DNA of 64,000 nt from Oegoconia quadripuncta (GCA_949316235.1 OX438743.1:18225771-18289770), one strand, 5' to 3'; shown: positions 10,271 to 21,419, counted from the first letter of the stretch. Numbers and translations: made by a program. Notes: generated by a model from the sequence alone, not told the origin.

Positions 10271-10640
10271 ATACTGGATAAGTTTTTTACTGTAAGAAAA
10301 AAAAATAGCGCATATTAGGTAAGTGAAATAGAAGGTATTGGCATAGGTAGTTTATTGTTTTTTTTTTTCAAAAGTATCATCGAATAAAGCGTTAATTGTG
10401 TCATTTGATGGTCACGTTTGTAGCCTATTCCACCTAATTATATCATTAAATTAAATAAATAACGAAGTTCGCATGATAAGAACCCTGCAAATCCCGCTAA
10501 TCGCATATCAATCTAGGGCAGGCGCGTGCGTTTTTGAAAAAAAGAAATAAAACTACCTATGCCAATAACTTCCATTTCACTTACCTAAGATGCCCTATTT
10601 TTTCTCTTACGGTAAAAAACCTCATCCGGTATATAAGTCT
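10271..10640. mobile_element. Inverted-repeat element (MITE-like)
   Basis: Two arms of roughly 100 bp (about 10271-10373 and 10533-10637) are reverse complements with scattered mismatches. Shared core motifs are TTAGGTAAGTGAAAT and TTGGCATAGGTAGTTT. About 160 bp of AT-rich sequence separates them, and there is no open frame of note. Target-site duplication was not clear. The structure fits a non-autonomous DNA transposon or foldback element. Confidence 0.6.
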
Positions 10641-10685
10641 ATACCAAAAACACATATATTACAACAATAATAAGAGATCATCATC

Positions 10686-11268
10686 ATTCAGTTACAGGGC
10701 GGCCACTGTTGAATATAGGCCTCCCCTATAGAATGCCAGAGCGACCGGTTCGAAGCGTCCTTTTTTTTATATAAGCTTTATTTAGTTTAGGGACTTGAGT
10801 CCTTCTAGACATGGCAGTCCCATCGTACCCTGACCAAGATTCACTGATGAGAAGATACAAACAAATTATATGTACATATAATAATCTGGCCGCTATTGAT
10901 CCAGGTTTACCCAAAATTGATTGAGCCAAACCTACAGCGTATTGACTCAGCTTTAATTGTCTCATCAGTGTATCTCTTTCATTTCGGTTTCTAGCACATT
11001 CCATCAACAGGTGTTGGAACTCATCAACTACTCTCGAAGCGTCCTGCATCCAGCGATTTCCCGCGACCTTCATCATGTCGTCCATCTTCTAAGTGGACGT
11101 CCTGCTTGCCGGTGCGTGATCTCCAGTTCTTCGTGCTTGTGTTCTGCCCACTGTCACTTCAACTCGCTAATCCGCTGGGCTAGGTCGGTGACTTTCGTTC
11201 TTCTACGCATTTCTTCGTTCCTGATTCTATCCCGTTGTGAAACCTCGGGCATCAACCGCTCCATAGTC
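10686..11268 (-). pseudogene. RTE-type LINE C-terminal fragment, interrupted
   Basis: The minus strand at 11045-11268 and 10686-10760 encodes the C-terminal tail of the RTE family common in Lepidoptera (IRNEEMRRRTKVTDLAQRI-like, KVAGNRWMQDA, then SLWHSIGEAYIQQW). The two parts are separated by a 273-bp insertion (10761-11033). Frameshifts occur in the longer part. The element is 5'-truncated and dead. Confidence 0.75.
10761..11033 (-). mobile_element. 5'-truncated LINE insertion with 11-bp TSD
   Basis: The insertion lies within the RTE fragment and is flanked by a direct repeat TCGAAGCGTCC (10750-10760 and 11034-11044). On the minus strand it encodes RVVDEFQHLLMECARNRNER, the zinc-knuckle-adjacent C-terminal stretch of R1/Jockey-like elements. 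It ends in an A-run (T-run at 10761-10768). Its 273 bp make it a heavily truncated insertion made by target-primed reverse transcription. Confidence 0.75.
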
Positions 11269-11349
11269 GTAATTTTATAAATTACCTGTATAAATATTCA
11301 GTATATATATTAAATAATGTTTAATTTTATCTATATGCAACTGTTATAT

Positions 11350-11608
11350 TTAGTTATGTGGATGGTTTTGCACAACTAGTACAACTTTCCGCATCGCGTC
11401 GGAGCCTCTTGATGTTGGGCTCCTCTGAAAACCAGCTCTGTAACAATTTGCTATAGAATATGCTGAGATGGGGTCCATTTCATCACACTGCACTCACCGC
11501 ATTTCAAAATCTGTTTCTGTATATTGTGATAATTTTCTTGTTTTTATTAATATTGTTGTTGCTATAGTATGGTGTCAAATAAATATATGTCTATGTCTAT
11601 GTCATAGC
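11350..11608 (+). repeat. LINE 3' UTR ending in a CTATGT repeat
   Basis: GTTGGGCTCCTCTGAAAACC, a GAGATGGGGTC-like segment, then GTGTCAAATAAATATATG and repeated TCTATG. The last 35 or so bases recur, inverted, inside the SINE-D copy at 60923-60962. This supports a mobile LINE 3' end. The 5' boundary is uncertain. Confidence 0.5.
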
Positions 11609-12141
11609 TTGTTGCGTGACATTGGGCTTTCTTATGAGGCCCAATAGTAATTATGTACTTATATTTTTTCGAAACCACAAAAAAATATAAATAGCTTTCT
11701 GCAATTGGCAGGCATTGATTGATTATGTCTCAGAATATTTAATATGCAAATGTAGCGCAATCCCCTTTCAAACTTCATCAAAATTATGTACCTGATATTC
11801 ATAGGTAGGTGCTCTGATTTAGATATTCAACTATCTACCGAATATTATAAATTCCTCGCTAGTCTATTTCCGGACCGTTCATTTGCCCACCAAATTGTAG
11901 ATTTACATTTTTTCCACGTTGAATTTATATCTGATTGCAAATCATATTCAACCTAGTCCCTCAGTCGAGCTCGCTAAAATATTAAAAACTAGCTGTTAAA
12001 AGCGGTTTACCTGTTGTGTCATAAAGCTGTTGATTTATTCACTGCACAATACAAAAAACCAACATAGAAGAATAACAAAAATAAACCATATGTAATCAAC
12101 AAATAGAATAAATAAATAAATGAAAGCTTAATATACTGACG
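11609..12141. other. No supported feature
   Basis: AT-rich sequence with no recognised gene or repeat. Confidence 0.45.
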
Positions 12142-12296
12142 CACACCATACAAGATTTTCCCAGCTATGGGCTGTACCCACTGTGCACTGAAAGGGCTCT
12201 GACTCAGCATATGCTGCTGAGTCAGAGCACTTAGTGAAATGCCGAGCATCGGCTTCTCCATAACTCGTTGCTTGACTTCGAGCTTCAGTGACATAC
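12142..12296 (-). pseudogene. RTE-type LINE fragment
   Basis: The minus strand gives LKLEVKQRVMEKPMLGISLS, a degraded version of the conserved LKVTQRAMERAMLGVSLRDR-type segment of RTE reverse transcriptases, which is better kept at 19988. It then drifts into non-homologous sequence. A perfect 14-bp inverted repeat (12196-12228, arms GCTCTGACTCAGCA) lies inside it. Confidence 0.65.
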
Positions 12297-12299
12297 GTC

Positions 12300-13650
12300 A
12301 TCACTAGTAACGTCGTTCGTCATCAAGTGAATCACAGTATCTACTAAAGATATTTATGTTGACTAAGGACTGCGGCTTTATGCCACTGTAAAAAGCCTTT
12401 CAAATCATATTTTCATACTATTCTCGCGGAATTATTACGCGACAAATTTATATTTGCGGTCAATTTCATAGATCGTTTATGTAAATAACTACTTACATAC
12501 TTGGTTTGTCACTTAAAAAAACATTGTCAATGACGATGCGCAGTTGTGATACGTAATCCTAAAAATACACAACCACGTAACGAATTCCTTCTCTTTTTGT
12601 ATGTTATTTTAAAAATGAGACAAAACTAATCCTTACCGTGCCTTAGTTGTGCCAAGTAACCATGTATTCAGTTATTACCATAACTGTTACTAAATAATGC
12701 ATATCATGAGCTTAACTTACCATGTACGGTTTAAAAGCACTTCCTGCGAACATTCTTACCTCCACCACCGCCACTATTGTGTAACGGCCCTTAAATTTAA
12801 CTTTCTCATAAAACCTTACTTGTGGTTCTCGATCACAAAGTGACTTCATCTTTAATCCGATTGTATGTAATAATATTTTTAACCATAAATTGAAAATTTT
12901 GAAATACCCAAAGACTGATATCATCCAAATACGACTGTGTTAAAGTGAAGTGAGTGTTTTTTTTAGAAACATAGTGTTAAGGAGCGTAATGGTTCGAAGT
13001 TATTATTGTAATTTCTATTTTTGTTGTTGATTTTTTGATGCACGTATGTTTCCTATTTTTTTTTTTAATATAAATTTTTAAGAGGCATTGTTCTGTACAG
13101 AATATGCCACCCTCATAGTATCTGCTTGAAACCCCATCACCGCCGCTTAATACCTAAATTCACAATTTTATACAGCATCCTGGCCATCGCCGAGTTTGGG
13201 GACGCCAAGACACTGTTACAACCGCGTATCTCAAACAAATTATGGACAAATTATAGAAGTTATCTTCTTTCTGCATCGTTCCGGACACATTCCATTAAAA
13301 TATATGTTTGCTATTGATTGTATAGAAGCAATTTCGAACCGACCGCCATTAACATGTTTTGACCGCCAGAGGCGCTCTTTTAATTATAAATAAGTGGGTA
13401 TCTGAATTTAATTTGCCGCGGGTTCTGATTAGATAAAAATAATTAATTCCAGTGATTTTATTGAATGTCCGATCAGGACCGGTTACTATGGCATAAAAGA
13501 AGGGGTCCCACGAATAAAGATCGAAGTAGTGAGCTCATCTTCGAACATTGCGGTCGGTTCCAAGTGAAGTGAAAAATTGACAATTAGTGCTAAGAAGAAT
13601 CTGAATTTCAAGAAGCTCAATCAACACTATCCAGTTGTTTTAGTGGTATC
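12300..13650. other. No supported feature
   Basis: No gene or recognised repeat. Short open frames on both strands lack splice context or biased composition. Confidence 0.45.
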
Positions 13651-13744
13651 CTGGTCGGTTGTGTGTGTGTGTGTGTGTTAGTTCATGTTTTCCCTCTCGC
13701 TCCCTGCGTCATGTATCTCGAAGCGCTCTAACTTCGCGAACACA

Positions 13745-13865
13745 TAGCTTGTGACCTGCCCCTCGTTTAGTTTTAATATTTAAAAAAACCGCACTCAAAT
13801 CGGAACACATTCAGACAAAGACTAGATACACACAAACAAAGCTGACAAACACATAACACCGTCAT
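13745..13865 (-). repeat. Family Ga partial copy
   Basis: Reverse complement of the family Ga middle: GTTATGTGTTTGTCAGCTTT, then CCGATTTGAGTGCGGTTTTT. A short GT microsatellite lies just left of it, at 13658-13678. Confidence 0.5.
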
Positions 13866-14316
13866 GTGCAGTGGTCTCTAGTGTATTCTGCTGGTATTTA
13901 GAATTTTGTAAACTAGGTTTGTTCGATTTGGGTGGAGTTTTAACAATATTTGTGTGATTCGAGTTGAAAACCAACGGTTCAGCTATACCGTGCATTAATA
14001 AAACAAGAGGATTGTCGATGGCGATTGTCAATTGTCATATTAGAGCCCGTAGCTCGGTATATATCCATTCAATTCAATTCAATTCAATTCAATTCAATTT
14101 ATTGCATTTATGTTGTACATAGTATGATCTTAAAATATTTTTAGGTATCAAACATAAACCCTGCTAGGGCACAACAATTAAATTTATAATGCATGCACAT
14201 AAACATACGGATTACTTAATTTATTAAAAGTACAAAACAATATAACACTTAAATGTCTTCAATAATTATATCTATCTTTACATTCATATTTATAAATTTA
14301 TATATATATATATATA

Positions 14317-15778
14317 CAATGTGTCCCGGAGAGAAGTGACCAGCGGGCGTAGTTTGAAAATTTATACAAAATTATCGATAAATCATTTAAATTTAGAGAC
14401 CTAACTGCTTTTGTTTTTTAAAAATTGTTAATTCTTTTTTTTTAATAGACATCTCTGACCTTCTGCACTATTTTAGTCATAATTTCTTTGTTTTTACGTC
14501 TTTCCCAATTCTTTTTTTTTTTAATTCAGTGCTGTTATTATTATTCATCAAATTAAGTTATGAAAATTATCCCAAAACAAATAAATAATTTATTAAAAAA
14601 GAAATAAACTTAAAATTCGACCAACAAAACTGTATTTCTTTAAGTTTAAAAATAAAAAAACGAAAAATGTCCCTATAACATCATGTTTTTTTAAAATTAT
14701 TATGATACTACATGATATTCTCTAAAATATCCTCGAACAATGTTTTTAGTTATTTCAAATAAATGTGAACGTACGAGACATTGAAATTGACCTTTTATGC
14801 TCCAGTAACTAGATAGAGATAAGGGCCAGGGCCCTAAATGACATCCTTAGTGTAGTTCGCCTTATTTCTGCATGATTCTGCGCTATTTCTGCGGCAGCAG
14901 CATCGATTCTCTGTTTCAGCTGGTCTCTTGAAATTATTGGCACAGCATAAACTTTTTGCTTCATGTAGCCCCAGAAATAATAATCAAGAGGCGTCAAGTC
15001 TGGTGACCTCGGGGGCCATGCTACTGGACCGCCTCTGCCAATCCATCTTGGATAATTTTCATTGGCCTGGCCTGCATAACCGCTGACGGCGGTCATTTTG
15101 AAAACATAATTAATTAATTACCTGATTTTTCTTAATAAACAACCATTTTAACAAATTAAGTATCTTTTATTTATTATTAAACTATCATGTTAAAATCAAA
15201 ATGATTCATTGTAATAACAAAACACTTAAATGTGCAAATAAACTGCTTAAAACATTACTTTCATTTTTTTAAACTTATCTCTATCTAGTTACTGGAGCAT
15301 AAAAGGTCAATTACAATGTCTCGTACGTTCACATTTATTTGAAATAACATAAAACATTGTTCGAGGATATTTTAGAGAATATCATGTAGTATCATAATAA
15401 TTAAAAAAAAACATGATGTTATAGGGACATTTTTCGTTTTTTTTTTTTAAACTTAAAGAAATACAGTTTTGTTGGTCGAATTTTAAGTTTATTTCTTTTT
15501 TAATAAATTATTTATTTGTTTTGGGATAATTTTCATAACTTAATTTGATGAATAATAATAACAGCACTGAATTAAAAAAAAAAGAATTGGGAAAGACGTA
15601 AAAACAAAGAAATTATGACTAAAATAGTGCAGAAGGTCAGAGATGTCTATTAAAAAAAAAGGATTAACAATTTTTAAAAAACAAAAGCAGTTAGGTCTCT
15701 AAATTTAAATGATTTATCGATAATTTTGTATAAATTTTCAAACTACGCCCGCTGGTCACTTCTCTCCGGGACACATTG
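14317..15778 (-). mobile_element. Deleted Tc1/mariner element with 505-bp TIRs
   Basis: CAATGTGTCCCGG at 14317 and its complement ending at 15778 are flanked by TA (14315-14316 and 15779-15780). The terminal inverted repeats are very long: about 14317-14822 against 15274-15778, nearly identical throughout. Only about 450 bp lie between them. A transposase remnant is on the minus strand (14809-15096). The element sits in the 3' UTR of the LINE. It could only move if a full-length relative supplies transposase. Confidence 0.85.
14809..15096 (-). pseudogene. Transposase C-terminal remnant
   Basis: About 95 residues carry WPPRSPDLTPLDYYFWGYMK, the third-aspartate region of Tc1/mariner DDE/D transposases, and the helix after it (DQLKQRIDAAAAEIAQNHAE). 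The helix-turn-helix region and the first two catalytic aspartates are deleted. The frame ends inside the terminal inverted repeat (residues LISI). It is related to, but clearly distinct from, the intact transposase at 17407. Confidence 0.8.
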
Positions 15779-15824
15779 TATATAGTATATTATATTATAT
15801 ATTATTTATTTATTATTTATACAT

Positions 15825-16694
15825 TTATATTTCTTTATCGTCTAGGAACTCTTGCAGCGAGTAGTAGCATTTATTTATTAGGTATTTTTTGAGCAACGAT
15901 TTAAATTTGTAGGGGTTTTCTTCGTTTTTAACGTGTGGAGGGATTTTGTTGAAAATTTTTACAGACATTGCGAAAGGGCCAGAGTGAACTATTTTTAGGG
16001 AAGAGAAAGGTAGTGCTAGTCTATTATGAGGTCGCAAGTTAGTGGGTCGAGAAAATTGTGGGAAAAGGTGGATATTCTTCTTGACAAAGATACCAACCTC
16101 CAAGATGTATATACATGTTAGGGTTAATATGTTTTGCTGGATGAAGTAGGGCTTGCAGCTCGTCATTGGATCTATATTAACCAGAATTCGGAGGCATCTT
16201 TTCTGTAGTCGAAATAGATTTAGAGAGTCCGTGCTGTTCCCCCACAGAACAATGCCATATTGTAACCAGGAGTGTGCATAGGCATAGTAAGCGCAGAGAG
16301 CTGTATCTCTGTTGGCACTTCTTTTTAAATGATGTAAGGCGTACGTGAATCTTGACAATTTAGTTGTTACTTTCGCTACATGTGATTTCCAGTCAATATT
16401 TGAGTCGATATTTATGCCCAAGAGTGGGTAGTCATTTACACATTTTAATTTATTATTTTGGAAAGAGTAATTTATATTTAGGGGTCGTTTCTGATATGGC
16501 TTGAATTGTATAAGTTTAGTTTTGGAAAAATTTATCTGTAGGTTGTGTTTATCAAGCCAGTTTACTATTGTTGTTAATGTATTATTTAGGTTATCATTTA
16601 AGTTTTTATCGTTTTGACAGGGCAGCACCACTGAAACATCATCAGCGAAAAGAGTACAAGGGCTTTCAATGACCTTTGGCAGATCGTTAATATA
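15825..16694 (-). pseudogene. LINE reverse transcriptase, C-terminal half
   Basis: From 16694 the minus strand reads INDLPKVIESPCTLFADDVS, giving the FADD catalytic motif. It continues through the thumb (NWLDKHNLQINFSKTKLIQF, LLGINIDSNIDWKSHV) and the C-terminal region (LQYGIVLWGNSTDSL, RLQKRCLRIL) to a stop at 15825. It is open throughout, so the insertion at 16694/18815 may be recent relative to other decay. It cannot be expressed with the upstream half because of the 2.1-kb insertion. Confidence 0.85.
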
Positions 16695-18814
16695 CAGGGC
16701 GTCCCAAAGTTATGGGACATGAAGGGGAAGTACCTTAAATATCGTAGATAGTGAATTTTGCTCAAAGAAGACTTTATGTTATTTTTAAAAGTTAGTAATT
16801 CTGCATTCATAGATTTTCTAAAAATTACTTGCTTCGGCTGGGAATCGAACCGACTTAAATGTGAAAAAAAAAACACCCTACTTTTATGATGCCAATCGAA
16901 AGAATAGCTAAAAAATAATAACTCTGCCTAAGTAACATAGTATTTTAAAAGAAAGGAACAACATAAAATGATTGAGTCAAATTTCAAGAAAGTTATTTAT
17001 TGCCGACGACGTTCGAAAAGTAGCGATATTATCATTCCAAAGATAGCATTGATTATTCGTAAATAAGTACCCACTTCATAAAATAGGTACTAACATAGTT
17101 TTCCTTATTATAAGTGCACGTGTAGATGAAATGATAAAACTTGTATTTCAATACGTCCTCTGTAAGCTAGACAGAAGGCAAATTAAAAACAAAAATAAAT
17201 AATTTATAATTTGAAAATGGAACAGTTTATGACAGCGTTTGTTTGAATGCATACTTTTTAAGATATTTTAAAAAGAAGTGATATTTTTAAATGTTGTTCT
17301 TAAATTTGAAAATGGAACAGTATGTGCGAGCGTTTGTTTTTCGGATATTGATCTGTTTAGTCTCAATTCACTTACACAAGTGTTATTGTGTTAATTTATT
17401 GCGAACATGGCATATCAAGTAAGTTTTGATCTAATGGAAGCATATTTTTTGAACGATAAAGATATCTCTAGAAGTTTGCGGTGGTATGGCGTAAAATATC
17501 CTGATAGACAAATACCGTCTCGTAAAGTTTTGAAAAGGCTTGTGAACAATTTGAAAACTCTGGGACGTTTCGATAAACGCCCAAGAGAACCACAGCAAGA
17601 AAACCATACGATCAACGACGAAGAACTTGGTATTTTAATTTACTTTTCGGCTTTTCCGAAAGCATCGGTGAGAGAAGGAGAACATGAAATTGGAGTTTCA
17701 AAAAGTAAAATACACCGTGTATTAAAAAAACACGGTTTTAAGAGTTATGTTGAAGGACGATTGGTTCAAAAATTACTTCCGGGCGATACAGAAAGGAGAA
17801 AAAATTTCTGTCTTGATATCCAGGCACGATTGCTCGAAGATCCAAATTTTTTGGATAATATTATTTGGACAGACGAATCTAACTTTAGCAATAACGGTAT
17901 GTATAACCGCAACAATAATCGTATTTGGTCTAAAGAAAATCCCCTACGAGTGACTGAAACTAATAACCAAGTGCGTTTTTCACTCAACTGTTGGTGCGGA
18001 CTTTTAAAAAACCGGGTTTTCTTAATCCATTTTTACCAAGGAACCTTGAACACAGAAAAGTATTTAGGAATACTTCAAATTTTAAGGGATAAGATAAGAA
18101 ACCATTCCGCGGCGGAGCAAGAAAACTTAATTTTCCAACAAGATGGAGCTCCGGCTCATAATAGTCGGAGAGCAGCAGATTTTCTAAATGAATGTTTTCC
18201 TACATGGATTGGTACAAATGGACCGATTAGATGGCCGGCCAGATCCCCGGACCTCACACCATTAGATTTCTTCTTTTGGGGATACGTGAAAGATATGCTA
18301 TACAAAAAGCGATACGAGAACGTAGGCGAGTTGCAAACAGAATTGTGCCATATCACATCGAGTGTTCACCATAAAATGATTAGAAAATCAACAGGCAGCG
18401 GGCTCATTAAAAGATTGGCGATTTGCGTAAGACAAGAGGGATCACATTTTGAGCATTTAATTAATTAATTTACAAAAAAATACCTACTTAATTGACTACG
18501 GCAGTTTCATGTATGTTTTTTATTTGATTAAAATGATTAATTTCACGTTGTTCCTTTCTTTTAAAATACTATGTTACTTAGGCAGAGTTATTATTTTTTA
18601 GCTATTCTTTCGATTGGCATCATAAAAGTAGGGTGTTTTTTTTTTCACATTTGAGTCGGTTCGATTCCCAGCCGAAGCAAATAATTTTTAGAAAATCTAT
18701 GAATGCAGAATTACTAACTTTTAAAAATAACAAAAAGTCTTCTTTGAGCAAAATTCACTATCTACGATATTTAAGGTACTTCCCCTTCATGTCCCATAAC
18801 TTTGGGACGCCCTG
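16695..18814 (+). mobile_element. Complete Tc1/mariner-type transposon
   Basis: A 2120-bp element with terminal inverted repeats of about 270 bp (16695-16965 and 18548-18814, outer end CAGGGCGTCCCAAAG). It is flanked by TA on both sides and inserted in the reverse transcriptase gene of a LINE. The frame of the interrupted LINE is restored exactly if the element and one TA are removed, which fixes both ends. It carries one intact transposase gene. The repeats differ by only a few bases, consistent with a fairly recent insertion. Confidence 0.9.
17407..18468 (+). CDS. Tc1/mariner-type transposase, intact
   Basis: A 353-residue protein, a normal length for Tc1/mariner transposases, with no stop or frameshift. 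Residues 1-125 are the DNA-binding part, with two helix-turn-helix-like segments (one around VREGEHEIGVSKSKIHRVLK). The catalytic domain shows IIWTDESNF (D156), FQQDGAPAH (D246) and SPDLTPLDFFFWG (D287). By count, 40 residues lie between the second and third aspartates. It is therefore not a DD34D mariner or DD34E Tc1 but is closer to the DD41D-like groups. It would cut and paste the element by binding its 270-bp terminal repeats in the nucleus. ATG 17407 is chosen because it gives family length. Whether it is active is untested. Confidence 0.9.
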   Translation: MAYQVSFDLMEAYFLNDKDISRSLRWYGVKYPDRQIPSRKVLKRLVNNLKTLGRFDKRPREPQQENHTINDEELGILIYFSAFPKASVREGEHEIGVSKSKIHRVLKKHGFKSYVEGRLVQKLLPGDTERRKNFCLDIQARLLEDPNFLDNIIWTDESNFSNNGMYNRNNNRIWSKENPLRVTETNNQVRFSLNCWCGLLKNRVFLIHFYQGTLNTEKYLGILQILRDKIRNHSAAEQENLIFQQDGAPAHNSRRAADFLNECFPTWIGTNGPIRWPARSPDLTPLDFFFWGYVKDMLYKKRYENVGELQTELCHITSSVHHKMIRKSTGSGLIKRLAICVRQEGSHFEHLIN

Positions 18815-19299
18815 TATACCAAAAATAATAGGCAACCAAGCACACTGCCCTGAGGTATTGATTTTGTTACCTTGGAGTTTTCCGAACTCACCCTTACCAT
18901 GGCTCCCGTATTGTGATTCTTGTATTCAATTTCGACGTATTGCATTCGATTATTAAGGTAAGATGTAAACCAATCGTGAACTATGCCCCTTACACCTATA
19001 TTGTACAGTTTTTTCAGAAGGATGTTATACCTAACTCTGTCATAGGCCTTGCTCATGTCGAGCAGGATACCGACGGCGTATTTCTTGTTATTTATTATAC
19101 TTAATATTTCGTGTATATATTTGAAAACAGCCAGTGAAGTTGACCGATTCTGTCTGAATCCGTTCTGATGTTCACTAAATTTATTGAATTTTTCACAAAA
19201 TGAATATAGGCGGTTGCTCATAGCAGTTTCTAGTATCTTTGAAAACGTCGGTAGAAGTGCTATCGGACGATAGTTTCCACAATCGGTATCAAAATGCAC
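18815..19299 (-). pseudogene. LINE reverse transcriptase, N-terminal half
   Basis: Begins at DTDCGNYRPIALLPTFSKIL (reverse transcriptase motif 1), continues through NGFRQNRST, the AVGILLDMSKAYDRV box (motif A aspartates) and SIPQGSVLGCLLFLVY, where it is cut by the mariner-type element. The endonuclease domain that should precede it is missing, as expected for a 5' truncation. Open frame continues by chance a few codons into the inserted element. Confidence 0.85.
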
Positions 19300-19987
19300 T
19301 TAAATTAGATGGCGCTGACTCAGAACCTAGAAGTAAATAGACTAAAATTACTATTGATTTCAGTAAATACCTATAGTTTTATATAAATTACTTACTACAC
19401 CAATGAAGAATTAAAATAATCTTTATCCAGACTGTTTTGTGTATTTTTTTGGCTTTGCTGGTTACGAGTCAGCGCAATTTCAATGGATATTGAAGTCTTC
19501 CAAAGTACGGTTTCTTGTATGGCGAGTGTCAGTCTTCTTGTTTTGTTGGTCCATGTCCATAAACAATATTTCTAACAAGTATTTATTTATTATTTATTTA
19601 TTTATTTTCAACAAACTTTACAGCATATCCTTAAATATTGCTTAAAATTAAATTACATACTTATTAAGCCAATTATAAAGTTTGATATATTACTGTGCAG
19701 CCATAAGAGTAATAAACAACACTGCGCAGAATTAATTATTACCCCTATGCATGACATAACACGCGGTAAAACACGGGGAAAATAAAACTATAGCACAGAT
19801 TACTACTAAGTACCCTAAAATACAGAGACATCACTCGCAGAATAGCTGATGATAGCATGGAACTTTTTTTTTACATGTATTTACCGGTTCTCCATGTTGT
19901 GTGTACGTGTGTGTGTGCCTAAGTTTGTCGTGGATATGTGGGAATATATGGGAGTATTAATGCTTTATAATAAATGTGGTCTCTCAC

Positions 19988-20222
19988 TATAGGCCTCATA
20001 AGAAAGCTCAAGGTCACGCAACGAGCTATGGAGTGGTGATGCTCGACGGTTCACTGTGTGATCGAATCAGAAGGAATGAAGAAATCCGTTGGCGATTAAA
20101 CGTCATTGACATAGCCCAGCGGATTAACAAGGCCACAGTAGGCACAACTCGAAAAATTGATGTCCGTTGGGGCATTAAAGTTTTCGAGTGGAGTCCACGC
20201 ACCGGCAAGCGCAGCGTATTTT
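19988..20222 (+). pseudogene. RTE-type LINE fragment
   Basis: The plus strand encodes a degraded RTE segment: RKLKVTQRAMEW, then DRIRRNEEIRWRLNVIDIAQ and EWSPRTGKRSV. Frameshifts are present. It is the same family as 10686 and 12142. Confidence 0.7.
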
Positions 20223-20374
20223 TTGAAAATCAAAATCAAATATGTCAAAAAAAAATATAGCATCATTTAGGAAAAATAGTGATAAACATGATGTCAATAC
20301 AAGAGATAAAGATAAACTTGCAGGTCACATAAGTCGCCTCCGCAAAGTCTGTAATTCATTCATGTATATGCTTT

Positions 20375-20705
20375 TTCAATAAGGTTCCAGTTGATATACA
20401 AAATCTTCCTTTCAATAAATTTAAAGATACCATAAAACAGAAGCTTATTATGAAAAAATATCAGAATATTTAGATGATAAACATTCATGGACATAACCAG
20501 CCCGTTCGCATAACCAGGCTATTTCACAATTAATAATGAAATATTATAATATAAAATAATAATTAATAATTTTTAATATAAAACCTTTTTCTTGCTTGTT
20601 CTTCTCATGGGAATATTGCCTTTTGATCAAGCAGTAGCTTTAAAAATGTAAAATCCACAAAATCTGACTATTTTAAGTGTATATTTTTGATTTGATTTGA
20701 TTTGT
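20375..20705 (+). pseudogene. LINE-G 3' end fragment
   Basis: VDIQNLPFNKFKDTIKQKLI is followed by a small deletion that breaks the frame, then DDKHSWT, the LINE-G 3' UTR and a TTTGA repeat tail (20686-20705). Confidence 0.75.
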
Positions 20706-20759
20706 ATGACGTCCACTTACAAACCGGTTGCTATAATGGTAATAATATATAATAATAAA

Positions 20760-20820
20760 CCTATGGCTATGTTCAGCAGTTGAAATCCTGCGGCTGATAA
20801 AGATGATAATAATGAGCATA
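20760..20820 (+). repeat. RTE 3' terminal scrap
   Basis: TATGTTCAGCAGTTGAAATC, then GGCTGATAAAGATGATAATA. This is the extreme 3' end of the RTE family, as at 52445. Confidence 0.55.
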
Positions 20821-21119
20821 CTTAAACAAGAATAGAACTTTGAAATTTATTTCTCATCCCTTTCGAGAACACGGGTAAGTAGTAGTTGTCACAATTTCCT
20901 TCAGTATACACCCCTCCCGGGAGGATTCCCGTCAAATTCGATTCGATCATGATCGAAATGCACAGTCAGCGTCCCATCTTACTGCATTACGTTACAATTT
21001 TATTAATCTACGCAAAAGCACACGTAGCATCCTCGTTTATCATTCTCGTGCCTTTTCTGCCGACAGCAAAGGTTTCTTTTTTGCAGTAATTGTGGGATTT
21101 TCTGGTTTTTTTTAAACCC

Positions 21120-21412
21120 ATGTGTACTCGTTGCGTAGTCGCTTTCGATATTTGTTTTCGATTAGCGAAGTTAAGCAATGTCTGACGCAGACTGTCCTTG
21201 GATTGGTGACCACTAGAGGCATTTTATTACAAGTGTTTGCGTGCTTCGGACGGCACGTTAATAAGTCGGTCCTAGTTGTTTTCAATTGAAGGCTGTTTAG
21301 TCAAGTCAGAGTGGTTTACAGTGGCAGCTTAAAAATACTGTCAGGTAGCCACTAGTCTAAATCCACCAACTGGGATCCACCACTGGGCTCGCGTGGTGGG
21401 TTACGGCCTATA
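21120..21412 (+). repeat. SINE-B copy with 5S rRNA-derived head
   Basis: The head contains GCGAAGTTAAGCAATGTCTG and, 17 bases on, CCTTGGATTGGTGACCAC. These are the A-box and C-box parts of the 5S rRNA internal promoter, in the right order and spacing. The body runs through GGCACGTTAATAAGTCGGT and GAAGGCTGTTTAGTCA to GCGTGGTGGGTTACGGCC. The 3'-most part is missing; a SINE-A copy on the other strand abuts it. Being internal, the 5S promoter could let RNA polymerase III transcribe such copies. Confidence 0.8.
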
Positions 21413-21419
21413 TTTTTTC

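Larger units (their letters stand above)
14064..19299 (-). mobile_element. LINE split by two Tc1/mariner elements
   Basis: Read on the minus strand this is one 5'-truncated non-LTR retrotransposon. The reverse transcriptase starts at 19299 and the coding sequence ends at 15825. A 3' UTR continues across a nested element and finishes in about seven units of TTGAA (14064-14100). Removing the two insertions (16695-18814 and 14317-15778, each with one TA) leaves about 1.65 kb. The joined frame across the first site reads LVYINDLPK, the conserved motif before the FADD catalytic box, so the two halves were one gene. By its motifs it belongs to the Jockey/CR1 group; the exact clade is uncertain. Confidence 0.85.

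Noticed and set aside
14300..14316. TA microsatellite as a separate feature
   Set aside because: It is the target-site context and LINE 3' UTR around the mariner-type insertion.
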